Origin: Candidatus Gastranaerophilales bacterium
Lineage (GTDB): Bacteria; Cyanobacteriota; Vampirovibrionia; Gastranaerophilales; Gastranaerophilaceae
DNA length: 64,000 bases
NCBI GenBank assembly: GCA_944326605.1
Contig: CALVEM010000006.1
Span: forward strand, 48,016 to 112,015
Reading direction: 5' to 3'
Position 1 is the stretch's first letter; each line of letters starts with the position of its first letter. This document shows, piece after piece, positions 35,134 through 43,458 of the stretch. Both the position numbers and the translations under genes were made by a program. The notes beneath the pieces were generated by a model, which searched no databases, was not told where the DNA came from, and saw nothing but the letters and a program-made list of their open reading frames with translations.

Positions 35134-35374
35134 ATTTTTTAATTAATTCATCCATAAAAGCCAAACCGTCATATACTCTGCCGGCTTTAGCATCATCAAG
35201 TCCTTTTTTTATCTCGGCTTCTATAACCTCTTTTCGTTTTTTTGCCATAGAAGTTTGAACAATCAATATTTCTATATTAGCATTAATTGCATCACTCAAA
35301 GAATTATAAATTCCCGCTGCAATTTGATTTTGCAAAAAATTTTTTACATCAGGTGATAAAGACACGTTATCCAT
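35126..35374 (-). CDS. parD: ParD-like antitoxin
   Basis: An 82-residue protein: VSLSPDVKNFLQNQIAAGIYNSLSDAINANIEILI is a ribbon-helix-helix DNA-binding module of ParD type, followed by a toxin-binding helix (KKRKEVIEAEIKKGLDDAKAGRVYDG). Antitoxin before toxin with overlap is the normal order. A module of this kind usually represses its own promoter. Confidence 0.85.
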   Translation of the reverse strand: MDNVSLSPDVKNFLQNQIAAGIYNSLSDAINANIEILIVQTSMAKKRKEVIEAEIKKGLDDAKAGRVYDGLAFMDELIKKYE

Positions 35375-35478
35375 GCATTACTCCTTTATTCAAAACAATT
35401 GTAATTCAATTATAGCAAAAATTTCAGGAAAATTCAAGGCAGATTGATAGGAACTTATATCAAAGCGAATTTTTCAGA

Positions 35479-36081
35479 CTAATCCAAATAGAATACAGTA
35501 ATGACTTTATGCCCTTCTTCAGCGTATTGAACGGCGTTGTGTAAAGTTTTACTTGTATGAGATAAGAAGCAGATTAACTGGTTGCAATCGTCTATAATTT
35601 CTCTGTTGCATACTCTTGATGCATCGGCAAGTGTCATCATAGCGCGGTCAGGGTGTTCAACGATATTAGGGACGCCGATAAGCTGATTTTGAACGTCAGA
35701 AGGCTGTTGGCCGATAGTCTGCGGCAAAATAACTTTTAATTTATCTGGATTAGCCTTCATCGCACCGCGGATTGCTGCAGCGTTTGTACCGGACGAACCG
35801 CCTGAGGTAATAATTGTATTGCCCTGCATAACAAGCGCTGTTGCAAGGGTTTCAATCATCTGCTGATGGGTAATCGGCAGGTTACGGCTTCCGATAATCG
35901 CAACTCTTTTTGCAGACTGCTGAATGGTAGCAAGTTCCATTGCAAGTTCATCAACGGTATCAGGAGAATTTGAAGAAACTTTATCCATATCATCGTCAAT
36001 CGGAACTACAATTGAATTCTGTTTTTCTTTATTCTCATCATCTGAACCCATCAATATTTCTTTCATGTCAATTTCTACCAT
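35479..36081 (-). CDS. DprA-like Rossmann (SLOG) protein
   Basis: ATG 36081 is preferred over GTG 36090. After a polar 60-residue start, AKRVAIIGSRNLPITHQQMIETLATALVMQGNTIITSGGSSGTNAAAIRGAM shows the G-S-R...S-G-G-x-x-G-x-x-x-x-A fold of DprA/Smf. It lacks the C-terminal winged helix of full DprA and is closer to short SLOG proteins annotated as DNA recombination-mediator protein A in cyanobacteria. Divergent from pcrA. Ligand unknown; SLOG domains bind nucleotides or DNA. Confidence 0.7.
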   Translation of the reverse strand: MVEIDMKEILMGSDDENKEKQNSIVVPIDDDMDKVSSNSPDTVDELAMELATIQQSAKRVAIIGSRNLPITHQQMIETLATALVMQGNTIITSGGSSGTNAAAIRGAMKANPDKLKVILPQTIGQQPSDVQNQLIGVPNIVEHPDRAMMTLADASRVCNREIIDDCNQLICFLSHTSKTLHNAVQYAEEGHKVITVFYLD

Positions 36082-36161
36082 TTTTCTCACTTTCTGATTG
36101 CAATCTACACATTTTTAGTTTATGCTGATTATATCACAAAAATTTTATTTTGGGAAGGGAT

Positions 36162-38753
36162 ATGGAAAATATACTTGATAATCTTAATACGGAACAGAGA
36201 GAAGCTGTCAAAACCGTAGAAGGACCGTTATTGGTTTTAGCAGGTGCGGGCAGCGGAAAGACAAAATTACTTACCTCAAGAATAGCATATTTAATAAAAG
36301 AATGTTGTGTACGCCCCAGAAACATTCTTGCCGTAACATTTACCAACAAAGCCGCAAAAGAAATGAAGGAGCGTCTTGGTAATATCTTAGGCGAAAACAC
36401 GGTAAAATACATGTGGGTCGGGACTTTTCACGGCATTTGCGGAAGGATTTTGAGAGAAAATATCGAAAATTACAGTTTCCAATCCGGAAAAAGATTAGAC
36501 AAAAATTTCACAATTTATGATGAGGCGGATTCTAATGCCGTGATAAAGCAGGCAGTAAAAAAGCTTAATCTTGATGATAAAATTTATGCTCCCAAGCTTG
36601 TCAAAGCGGTAATTTCAAACGCCAAGAACAAAATGCAGGATGCATATACATTTGCAACCTTTGCAAGAGATTTCAAATCCCAGAAAATTGCTGCAATATA
36701 CGAAGAATACGAAAATTCTTTAAATAACAACAATGCAATCGATTTTGACGATATGCTTATGCTTACCGTAAAACTTCTCGAGCAGTGCAAGGAGGTTCGT
36801 CAGCTCTATTACGACAGATTTCAACATATTCTTGTTGACGAGTTCCAAGATACCAATATGGCACAATACAAACTAGTTAATATGCTGTATACAAATCTAC
36901 AGTCTGAAATTCCAAAAGAACGGTCATTATGCGTTGTCGGTGATGTTGACCAATCCATTTACAGCTGGCGCGGTGCGGATTACACTATTATTCTTAACTT
37001 TCAGAAAGACTTTAAAAAAACAAAATTAATCAAACTTGAACAGAATTACCGTTCGACCGCCAATATACTTAATGTTGCAAATGCAATAATTGAAAATAAC
37101 ACCGAGCGTGTTGATAAAGTTCTTTATTCAAACAAAGGCGAGGGTGAGCTTATTGATTACTTTGAAGCTCAGGATGAAGCCGATGAAGCAAACTTTATCG
37201 CAAGCCGTATAAAACAGGATTCGGGCGGAGATTACAACCGTTATGCGGTTCTTTACCGTACAAATTCACAATCCCGTGCAATTGAAGAAGCATGCATGGC
37301 AGCTGGTATTCCCTACAAAATCTACGGCGGGCTGAAATTCTACGACCGTAAAGAAATCAAAGATATTATCGCTTATTTGAGATTAATTTATAATCCCGAC
37401 GATTCCCAGAGTTTCAGAAGAATTGTAAATGTACCGAAACGCGCCATCGGTGATACAACAATAAAAAATCTCGCGGATTTTGCTGACAAAGAAGATATAA
37501 GCCTCTTTGAGGCATGCCAGCGGATTGAAGAAGCAATCGAAATTCCGCCGAGAACAAGAGCAAAGCTGCGCGACTTTTCACAGCTTATTTTGAAGTTTAA
37601 AGATGCTGTAACATCTTATACTTTGCAGGAATTTGTAACCCTTGTGATAGAAAAAACAGGTTATCTGGCAGAATTACAGATGCAAAATACACCTGAAAGC
37701 GAAGCGGATATTGAAAACCTCCAGGAACTTGTCAACGTTGCGGGCGAATTTGTGCCCGAGGAACAGGACAATGCACTCGGTGAATTTTTGCAGCAGGTAG
37801 CACTTGTTTCAGATACAGACGCTCTTGAAAACATAAGCAATAACGTAACTTTAATGACCCTGCATTCCGCAAAAGGGCTTGAATTTCCCGTTGTATTTCT
37901 TGCAGGATGCGATGAAGGCGTATTTCCTCACCAGAGAACCTTCAATAACCCCTCGGAACTTGAAGAAGAACGCCGTTTGATGTATGTAGGCGTCACCCGT
38001 GCGGAAGAAAAATTATACCTGACATCCGCCAAACGCCGCCAGATGTGGGGAGAATACAAATATTACAACCCTTCAAGATTTATTGATGAAATTCCGCGCC
38101 AATTGCTTAATTCTATCGGGTTTGAAGGCTCAACAAGCGGAACTTCAACCTTCCAGAATGCTGTTTCAAAAGCCAGAACAGGGAAATCAGATTTCTCATA
38201 TTCCGCAGCTCAATCTGACAGTTACGGATATGTTAAACCGTCGTCGGGTTTTGGCAAAGGTTTTGTTGCCCCGACGCGCGGACTTGCAACAGGAAAGCAT
38301 ATGCAGCCGCAAAGCGGATTGCGAGCTGAGGGCGGTGCCGGCGCCGGTTCGCGGGAGCGAAACGAGCATGGCACAAGACCCGTTAATCGCGAGCAACCAA
38401 GAAGAACCGCCTCCCGCACAATTCTTGTTAAATCAAAAGAGAACAAAGAACGGGATGATCAAAAGGTAAAAGAATTTTTCAAAGACAACGCAATAAAACG
38501 TATGCTTGAAGAAAAGAAACAAAAAGAGCGTATACAACAGGAAGCAGAAGCTAGACGCCGGAAGAAAATGGAAACAACAACCCCGATTGAATACGTTTTT
38601 AATGAGGGGGAACGTGTTTTCCACGACAAACTCGGTATCGGGCATATAAAAGAAGTTACCCGCGTGGGCGACAGTATGATGTATACGATTGATTTCGGGC
38701 GTCAGGGAATAAAGGCTATGGATGCAGCTTACGCTAAACTCAAAAAGTTTTAA
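36162..38753 (+). CDS. pcrA: UvrD/PcrA-family DNA helicase
   Basis: ATG 36162 follows GGGAAGGGA; TTG 36150 is less likely. Superfamily 1A motifs: Q motif LNTEQREAV, Walker A AGAGSGKT (27-34), DEFQDT (near 227), VGDVDQSIYSWRGA, QNYRS, TLHSAKGLEFPVVFLAGCDEGVFP (near 568) and YVGVTRAEEKL. The C-terminal Tudor-like domain is GERVFHDKLGIGHIKEV...DFGRQGIKAMD. About 130 residues of low-complexity linker (645-790) make it some 100 longer than usual; the linker includes a GC-rich stretch (38320-38400) resembling intergenic repeat DNA at 42232-42255. Confidence 0.93.
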   Translation: MENILDNLNTEQREAVKTVEGPLLVLAGAGSGKTKLLTSRIAYLIKECCVRPRNILAVTFTNKAAKEMKERLGNILGENTVKYMWVGTFHGICGRILRENIENYSFQSGKRLDKNFTIYDEADSNAVIKQAVKKLNLDDKIYAPKLVKAVISNAKNKMQDAYTFATFARDFKSQKIAAIYEEYENSLNNNNAIDFDDMLMLTVKLLEQCKEVRQLYYDRFQHILVDEFQDTNMAQYKLVNMLYTNLQSEIPKERSLCVVGDVDQSIYSWRGADYTIILNFQKDFKKTKLIKLEQNYRSTANILNVANAIIENNTERVDKVLYSNKGEGELIDYFEAQDEADEANFIASRIKQDSGGDYNRYAVLYRTNSQSRAIEEACMAAGIPYKIYGGLKFYDRKEIKDIIAYLRLIYNPDDSQSFRRIVNVPKRAIGDTTIKNLADFADKEDISLFEACQRIEEAIEIPPRTRAKLRDFSQLILKFKDAVTSYTLQEFVTLVIEKTGYLAELQMQNTPESEADIENLQELVNVAGEFVPEEQDNALGEFLQQVALVSDTDALENISNNVTLMTLHSAKGLEFPVVFLAGCDEGVFPHQRTFNNPSELEEERRLMYVGVTRAEEKLYLTSAKRRQMWGEYKYYNPSRFIDEIPRQLLNSIGFEGSTSGTSTFQNAVSKARTGKSDFSYSAAQSDSYGYVKPSSGFGKGFVAPTRGLATGKHMQPQSGLRAEGGAGAGSRERNEHGTRPVNREQPRRTASRTILVKSKENKERDDQKVKEFFKDNAIKRMLEEKKQKERIQQEAEARRRKKMETTTPIEYVFNEGERVFHDKLGIGHIKEVTRVGDSMMYTIDFGRQGIKAMDAAYAKLKKF

Positions 38754-39469
38754 TAATCCATAACCCAGCCGTTTTCCATTAGTCTTGCAGTACATCCGGA
38801 ACCTAATGATGTTTCGGTTGCAGAACATTTCAAATCCCACTTCCCTGTGGTTTTCCAATACTCATTTGAATTTCCGTTTGCATAGACTACTCCTGCCCTT
38901 GGATAGATAGAAGAAGGGCTATCTCCACATTTTATATGCCAGTAAAAAACATCTCTACCCCAGGTATTTGGAGCTTTATCTCCATTTACATCAACAATTA
39001 AACGTCCCCAAAAATCAAGATCTCTGTCCATTTTTATATTCATTTTCATTCCGTTTTTTAAATATAACCAATATGCATCCGGTTCTACTCCACCATCATT
39101 TATATTTGATGAATTAAAATATTTAATGAAACATGTTTTATCAGAAGAATCGGCACAAACATAACTTCCTGTAATTTCTATATATTTCCCCAGTGTTTTA
39201 GGCAAATAAATTTTGTATGCTTCATCATCATTTTGCGGATAATTTGATATAAAGCTTGTTTGACAAATATCTGTTACCTCTTCATCTGCAGCCATTTTGT
39301 TAAAAATTCCGCCGAGTAATGAATAAGCTTGTTTTGCTTGCTGCTCCAGCACTTTTTTTTGATAATCAGCAATCAATGCAGGCATAGTCATTGCAGCAAC
39401 CACGCCGATAATTCCGAGTGTTATGAGAACTTCTGCCAATGTGAATGCAAATTTTTTCTTCATTTTCAA
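38750..39469 (-). CDS. type II/IV pseudopilin-like protein
   Basis: A 239-residue protein with a class III signal: KKKFA then FTLAEVLITLGIIGVVAAM, where the prepilin peptidase would cut before F and the fifth residue glutamate is kept. The globular part has cysteine pairs (DICQTS, YVCADSSDKTCF, HIKCGD, LKCSATETSLGSGCTARL) and ends RLMENGWVMDY. This N-terminus is highly repeated in Gastranaerophilales genomes. No other pilus genes are adjacent. Its 3' end overlaps pcrA by four bases. Confidence 0.85.
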   Translation of the reverse strand: MKMKKKFAFTLAEVLITLGIIGVVAAMTMPALIADYQKKVLEQQAKQAYSLLGGIFNKMAADEEVTDICQTSFISNYPQNDDEAYKIYLPKTLGKYIEITGSYVCADSSDKTCFIKYFNSSNINDGGVEPDAYWLYLKNGMKMNIKMDRDLDFWGRLIVDVNGDKAPNTWGRDVFYWHIKCGDSPSSIYPRAGVVYANGNSNEYWKTTGKWDLKCSATETSLGSGCTARLMENGWVMDY

Positions 39470-39484
39470 ACCCTATAATAAGTA

Positions 39485-39506
39485 TATCTAATTATATAAT
39501 TAGATA
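39485..39506. promoter_or_regulatory. 22-bp perfect palindrome upstream of pseudopilin gene
   Basis: Arms TATCTAATTAT/ATAATTAGATA lie 16 bp before the pseudopilin ATG and 51 bp before the divergent HTH gene. The AATTAGATA half resembles the MarR operator arm at 6891. It could control both divergent genes. Confidence 0.45.
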
Positions 39507-39557
39507 ATACAAGTATGCAGTTAGATTGTCAAGTTTTTGTCAATATATAGTAATGGA

Positions 39558-39791
39558 ATGAAAAATGAATATATTTTGTCAAAAGATAATATAAGAAATG
39601 TAATCAAACTTTTAACTGCATTTGAAGGCAAGACGCTGACAAGGTTAAAGGTCGATATAAATCATAAGTACAATAAAACGGATTCTTTAGAAAATCTGAC
39701 AAATAAACTTCGAAACGGCACAATAAAAGTTTCGGAACTTCTGGAAATTTTTGATATTCTCGGGTATGACATTATTGTAAAAAAGAAATAA
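39558..39791 (+). CDS. small DUF6471-like HTH protein
   Basis: ATG 39558 is chosen; TTG 39537 would extend it by seven residues. The sequence KDNIRNVIKLLTAFEGKTLTRLKVDINHKYN is followed by LTNKLRNGTIKVSELLEIFDILGYDIIVKK, which matches the C-terminal half of the protein at 25531-25746. The repeated N-K-L-R-x-G-T-I-K core defines a small HTH family in this genome. It diverges from the pseudopilin gene across a palindrome and may regulate it. Confidence 0.6.
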   Translation: MKNEYILSKDNIRNVIKLLTAFEGKTLTRLKVDINHKYNKTDSLENLTNKLRNGTIKVSELLEIFDILGYDIIVKKK

Positions 39792-39812
39792 ACCGATTTA
39801 CAGTAAATTATT

Positions 39813-40352
39813 TTATTGAAACCATTTCATAAGCGGTCTTATTTCACCGCATTCAAGCTTATATTCTTCTGCAATTGGACTTCTCAGGATACTGTCAATA
39901 CATAAACGCGCTTTTACGGGATTCTGCAGAAAAACTTCCCCTGTTTCACGGTCAAAAACTTTACTGTAGTTTAACCCGAGATTAACACAATAGGGAAGTT
40001 TTATTTTCTCCTCATCCTCATCATACCATGCAAGCCCATGGGTTCTGCACACAATTCCGCGGTATTTATAAACAGAGCATAAGTGATTAATTAAAAACGG
40101 ACATCTGTAAAATTTCGGGGTGTCCTTCTTTAATTGTCTTATATTTTCTTTAATCTGTTTCTGAACGTCAACCGGAAGCTTCACAAAGCCTGACATTAAA
40201 TATTCGGCTTCCAGACGCGAAAAAGGATATTCTCCGACCTCGCAGCAGGCGGAACAGCCGGGTTTGCACTGTATAAATTCGCACTGTTCTTCAAAATATC
40301 TTTCTAATTTTTTATCAAACTTTTCAAGAAATTTTTCATATCTTTTCAGCAT
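39813..40352 (-). CDS. YkgJ-family cysteine-cluster protein
   Basis: A 179-residue protein of the UPF0153/YkgJ type: CKPGCSACCEVGEYPFSRLEAEYL (C-x3-C-x2-C-C), then CPFLINHLCSVYKYRGIVCRTHGLAW, giving the conserved cluster of eight cysteines thought to bind zinc or an iron-sulphur cluster. It overlaps the upstream glycosyltransferase gene by one base, so they are co-translated. Function unknown. Confidence 0.88.
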   Translation of the reverse strand: MLKRYEKFLEKFDKKLERYFEEQCEFIQCKPGCSACCEVGEYPFSRLEAEYLMSGFVKLPVDVQKQIKENIRQLKKDTPKFYRCPFLINHLCSVYKYRGIVCRTHGLAWYDEDEEKIKLPYCVNLGLNYSKVFDRETGEVFLQNPVKARLCIDSILRSPIAEEYKLECGEIRPLMKWFQ

Positions 40353-42013
40353 TAATGAACCTTTATCAGCGAATATTTTCTTCCGTCCAAAATTATATCA
40401 AAATCCAAAGTTTCATCAACTTTAGGCATTTTGCGCTCTCTGACAATAACTACAACATCCCTGTCATCAAGCATCTGTCCGAACTTTTTCATTTCTGCCT
40501 CATCATCCTGCGATATGAAATAAACATGTCCGCCGTAATAGTAAAGGGCTGAATATTTGCGTTCGTCATTCAAAATAACAAGTTTTTTGTTATGCTCTTT
40601 TGCGTATTTTGCAAAGTACATTAAATCATTTTGCCCGAATTCATAATCCATATTGTAAAAAAGTTTTGTCCCGAATGCGGATGTTATAAGAACCAGAAGC
40701 ACATAACACGCAAAAACACCGATTTTCCTATTAAATGCCGCACATAAAATACTTGAAATTCCAAACACCCAAACAAGAATTATACAGAACCACTTAATCA
40801 TCAAAATGTCTGCATAAACCTGTACCGGTAAATAATATTTCATAAAACAGGCAGCTATTCCTGCGAAAATACAAACACCGCCCAGAATATAAACCGAAAG
40901 ATTAACGGATTTTTCATATTTACCTTTAAACATATAATCTTCCCAGAGAAACGCCATTATACACGCGGTAAAAAAGTAAACAGGCAGAATATATGTAATA
41001 AGTTTTGTGCTTGAAGCCGAGAAAAACAGCATAATTACAAAAAAAGCTATTACATTAAAATACAAGAATTTATGCGGGACATCCAAATCCTTTAAAGAAA
41101 ACTTTTTGAGATTTGTAAGCTTTGCAATACCTGCAGAAATTGCCGAAAATATCCACGGTACAAGCCCCCACAAAATTGTAATTATATAAAACCAGAAAGG
41201 CTGTTCTCTATCAATCTGGCTTGATGAGAAAAATCTGTTTATATGATGTTTCATAATGTATTCGTTAAAGAATAGAGGATCGTGGATTTTAAACATAATC
41301 AAATGCCACGGCAATACAATTAAAAAGAACAGGAAAAATCCGGGCAGAATATACTGAGGTTTGAAAACCTGTTTGAAAGTTTTATTAGCAATTGTTACAA
41401 AAAACATAACCGCAAACGGAACGACAAACCCAGGCAATCCCTTTGCCATAACAGCAAGTCCTGAAAAAATATAGAAAAGCCACCAGAAATATTTTTTGTT
41501 TTTATCTTCAACAAACTGCGTCAACAAACCGAACATTGAAGAAAATCCAATACATGTAGTCACGACAATATCAAGAATTGCAAACTTTGCAAGCATAACA
41601 AATTCTAACGTTGAGCCCAAAATTATTGCATAGATTAAACCGTATCTTTTGGATACTATCTTTTTCCCTACGAAATAAAGCAAAAATACAGACAAAGAGC
41701 CGTATAATGCCACAGGAAATCTCGCCGTAAATTCGTTAACTTTGCCAAATATTGCAAAAGACAAACACTCACCCCAAAAATACAAAGGCGGTTTTTCAAA
41801 GAAATAATCACCGTTTAAATAAAGAGTGAGAAAATCTCTGCTGTGAAACATATCTCTTGCCATTGCAACATATCTTGTTTCATCAACATCCATCAACGCA
41901 TAATTGCCGATATTAAAGAAAAACATAAAATAGCAAAATATAGCCAGACCAAGCAATATAAACCATTCATTATGTTTTTTTACAAAATTTATAACTTTAT
42001 CAAATTTTTCCAT
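40352..42013 (-). CDS. ArnT/PMT-like membrane glycosyltransferase
   Basis: A 553-residue GT-C enzyme with about 11-12 membrane helices. The first external loop has the acidic DVDETRYVAMARDM motif with D-E as metal/lipid-donor ligands, followed by FEKPPLYFW, as in ArnT and related dolichyl/undecaprenyl-phosphate sugar transferases. The last 80 residues form a soluble domain (NKKLVILNDERKYSALYYYGG). Acceptor could be lipid A or a protein; unresolved. Start at the ATG 42013 with AGAACTTAT, weak ribosome binding site. Confidence 0.85.
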   Translation of the reverse strand: MEKFDKVINFVKKHNEWFILLGLAIFCYFMFFFNIGNYALMDVDETRYVAMARDMFHSRDFLTLYLNGDYFFEKPPLYFWGECLSFAIFGKVNEFTARFPVALYGSLSVFLLYFVGKKIVSKRYGLIYAIILGSTLEFVMLAKFAILDIVVTTCIGFSSMFGLLTQFVEDKNKKYFWWLFYIFSGLAVMAKGLPGFVVPFAVMFFVTIANKTFKQVFKPQYILPGFFLFFLIVLPWHLIMFKIHDPLFFNEYIMKHHINRFFSSSQIDREQPFWFYIITILWGLVPWIFSAISAGIAKLTNLKKFSLKDLDVPHKFLYFNVIAFFVIMLFFSASSTKLITYILPVYFFTACIMAFLWEDYMFKGKYEKSVNLSVYILGGVCIFAGIAACFMKYYLPVQVYADILMIKWFCIILVWVFGISSILCAAFNRKIGVFACYVLLVLITSAFGTKLFYNMDYEFGQNDLMYFAKYAKEHNKKLVILNDERKYSALYYYGGHVYFISQDDEAEMKKFGQMLDDRDVVVIVRERKMPKVDETLDFDIILDGRKYSLIKVH

Positions 42014-42535
42014 AAGTTCTCCATTAAATCACACCGGAATATTCTACCATAAAATTATCTAAAACTTACAGAATTAATATGAGATTTATATAGAAGTTAA
42101 CACTAAACAATATCTAAATTGTGACCCCCGAAATAAATTCAGCAGCAGGTTGGCATTACTATACCAACATCAATTTGCCGGATTAGTAAATCCGACCTGC
42201 AAACTATTCTTTCTTTTTCCCCTCCCTTGAGGGGAGCGCGAACGAGCTGAGGGCGAAACGGCGGCGCGCAGGCGACGGCGTTGCAGACCAGTTGTCCGCG
42301 AGTGAGTAAGACAGGGGAAGTAAAGGGGTGGGTGATATAAATATAGGAAGATAAGAAGGTAGGAGGGTAAGAAGATAAGCCTGACATCCTGCCTTCCTGA
42401 CCTCTGTTAGTTATAGCAATTATGCGATTGCGGATCAGCTTCGCTGTCCGCAATGACGCATAGCGGCTACAAACTTCCCTCTCCTTTACAAGAAGAAGGG
42501 TGATTGAATATATGATTAAAAATCAAATGCTGCTA
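42014..42535. repeat. gene-free stretch, repeat cluster with a GC-rich patch
   Basis: Contains a CCCGAAATAAATTCAGC palindrome relative (42127-42143), a REP-like GCAGGTTGG...CCAAC (42146-42168), GGATTAGTAAATCC (42179-42192), CCTCCCTTGAGGGG (42221-42234), a GC-rich segment (42232-42310) with GGGAGCGCGAACGAGC, and a purine-rich repeat (42351-42376) answered by pyrimidines (42385-42412). The only open frame (minus, 104 codons) is made of repeat sequence and is not a gene. Confidence 0.7.
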
Positions 42536-42564
42536 TTGCTTTTTCAAAAATAATTATTTAAAAT
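42536..42564 (+). promoter_or_regulatory. promoter of the carbonic anhydrase gene, leaderless geometry
   Basis: TTGCTT (42536-42541), 17 nt, TAAAAT (42559-42564). The ATG begins six bases later, and no ribosome binding site is present. Confidence 0.65.
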
Positions 42565-42570
42565 ATTCTT

Positions 42571-43146
42571 ATGAAAGAAAAAGCTAAAAAAGAACTTGAA
42601 AAACTTCTGGAAGGCAACAAAAATTTTGTAAACGGAACGCCTTCAATAAAAAATATGGCAGCGGAAACTTTGAAAAAATTTGCGTTTCATCAAGAGCCTT
42701 ATGCGTGTGTTTTGACGTGTTCCGACTCACGTGTTGTTCCTGAAATCATCTTTGACTGCGGAATTGGCGAACTTTTTGTTGTAAGAGTTGCAGGGATGAC
42801 GACAGGTCTTAACGTTGTGGAAAGTATTGAATATGCTGTAAAAAAACTTGAAGTGCCTTTGCTTATACTTCTGGGGCATGACGATTGCGGTGTTATGAAA
42901 TATGCAAAAGAGCATTATCCCGAGCCGATGAAAGATTTTTCTTCAATTTTGAAATGCGTATATCCTGTTTTGAACCATAAAGAAGATATAAAATGCCACA
43001 ACTTTTTCGCACAGGAACATACAAAATGGGTTAACGATTATTTGATGAAACATTCGGTTATAATAAATGAAGCCGTTAAAAACGGCGCTCTTGAAATCGT
43101 TAATTGCCATTTTGACCATTCAACAGGGTTGGTTAATATAATATAA
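42571..43146 (+). CDS. beta-class carbonic anhydrase
   Basis: Interconverts CO2 and bicarbonate. Zinc site C50-S-D-S-R54 (TCSDSRVVPE) and H-D-D-C-G near 107-111; the D-R dyad is intact. FVVRVAGMTTGLNVVESIEYAVKKLEVPLLILLGH is typical of the family. Length 191 fits a single-domain bacterial enzyme. A perfect terminator follows. Confidence 0.93.
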   Translation: MKEKAKKELEKLLEGNKNFVNGTPSIKNMAAETLKKFAFHQEPYACVLTCSDSRVVPEIIFDCGIGELFVVRVAGMTTGLNVVESIEYAVKKLEVPLLILLGHDDCGVMKYAKEHYPEPMKDFSSILKCVYPVLNHKEDIKCHNFFAQEHTKWVNDYLMKHSVIINEAVKNGALEIVNCHFDHSTGLVNII

Positions 43147-43174
43147 AAAAGGCGTTTTTAAAAACGCCTTTTTT
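43145..43174. terminator. bidirectional terminator
   Basis: A perfect 30-nt palindrome with arms AAAAAAGGCGTTTTT and AAAAACGCCTTTTTT, giving T-runs in both directions between convergent genes. Confidence 0.9.
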
Positions 43175-43176
43175 AT

Positions 43177-43458
43177 TTAATTGCAAGAATAATCATTTCC
43201 CCAGAGTTCATCGTATTTTTCCTGATTTTTATCGTGATAACGCGAAGATATACGCCTTTCTATATTTCTGATGTCCTGATTAATTCTTTTAGCAATAAGT
43301 ATCATGCTGTCGCGGTTCTTTTTGTAGTTGAATTTCTTCTTAACTTCATCTAATTTATGTCTGATAACACCGCTTTTCAAAACAGAAATCACGGCAGCGG
43401 TCATAATACCCGCCACAGCTATGAATTTTAAAACTTTCACAAGCTGTTTTTCATTCAT
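43177..43458 (-). CDS. small single-pass membrane protein
   Basis: A 93-residue protein with one membrane helix (KFIAVAGIMTAAVISVL, about 11-27) and a long basic helical tail (HKLDEVKKKFNYKKNRD, RINQDIRNIERRISS). Its ATG overlaps the stop of the upstream ferritin-like gene by four bases, so the two are coupled. No family recognised; it may anchor or partner that protein. Confidence 0.65.
   Translation of the reverse strand: MNEKQLVKVLKFIAVAGIMTAAVISVLKSGVIRHKLDEVKKKFNYKKNRDSMILIAKRINQDIRNIERRISSRYHDKNQEKYDELWGNDYSCN

Noticed and set aside
38083..38469. 128-codon frame inside pcrA and minus-strand frames over it
   Set aside because: All lie in the low-complexity linker of a clear helicase gene; the GC-rich patch keeps several frames open by chance.
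42139..42453. 104-codon minus-strand open frame
   Set aside because: It is built from REP-like, GC-rich and purine-rich repeats, has no protein-like pattern and no ribosome binding site.
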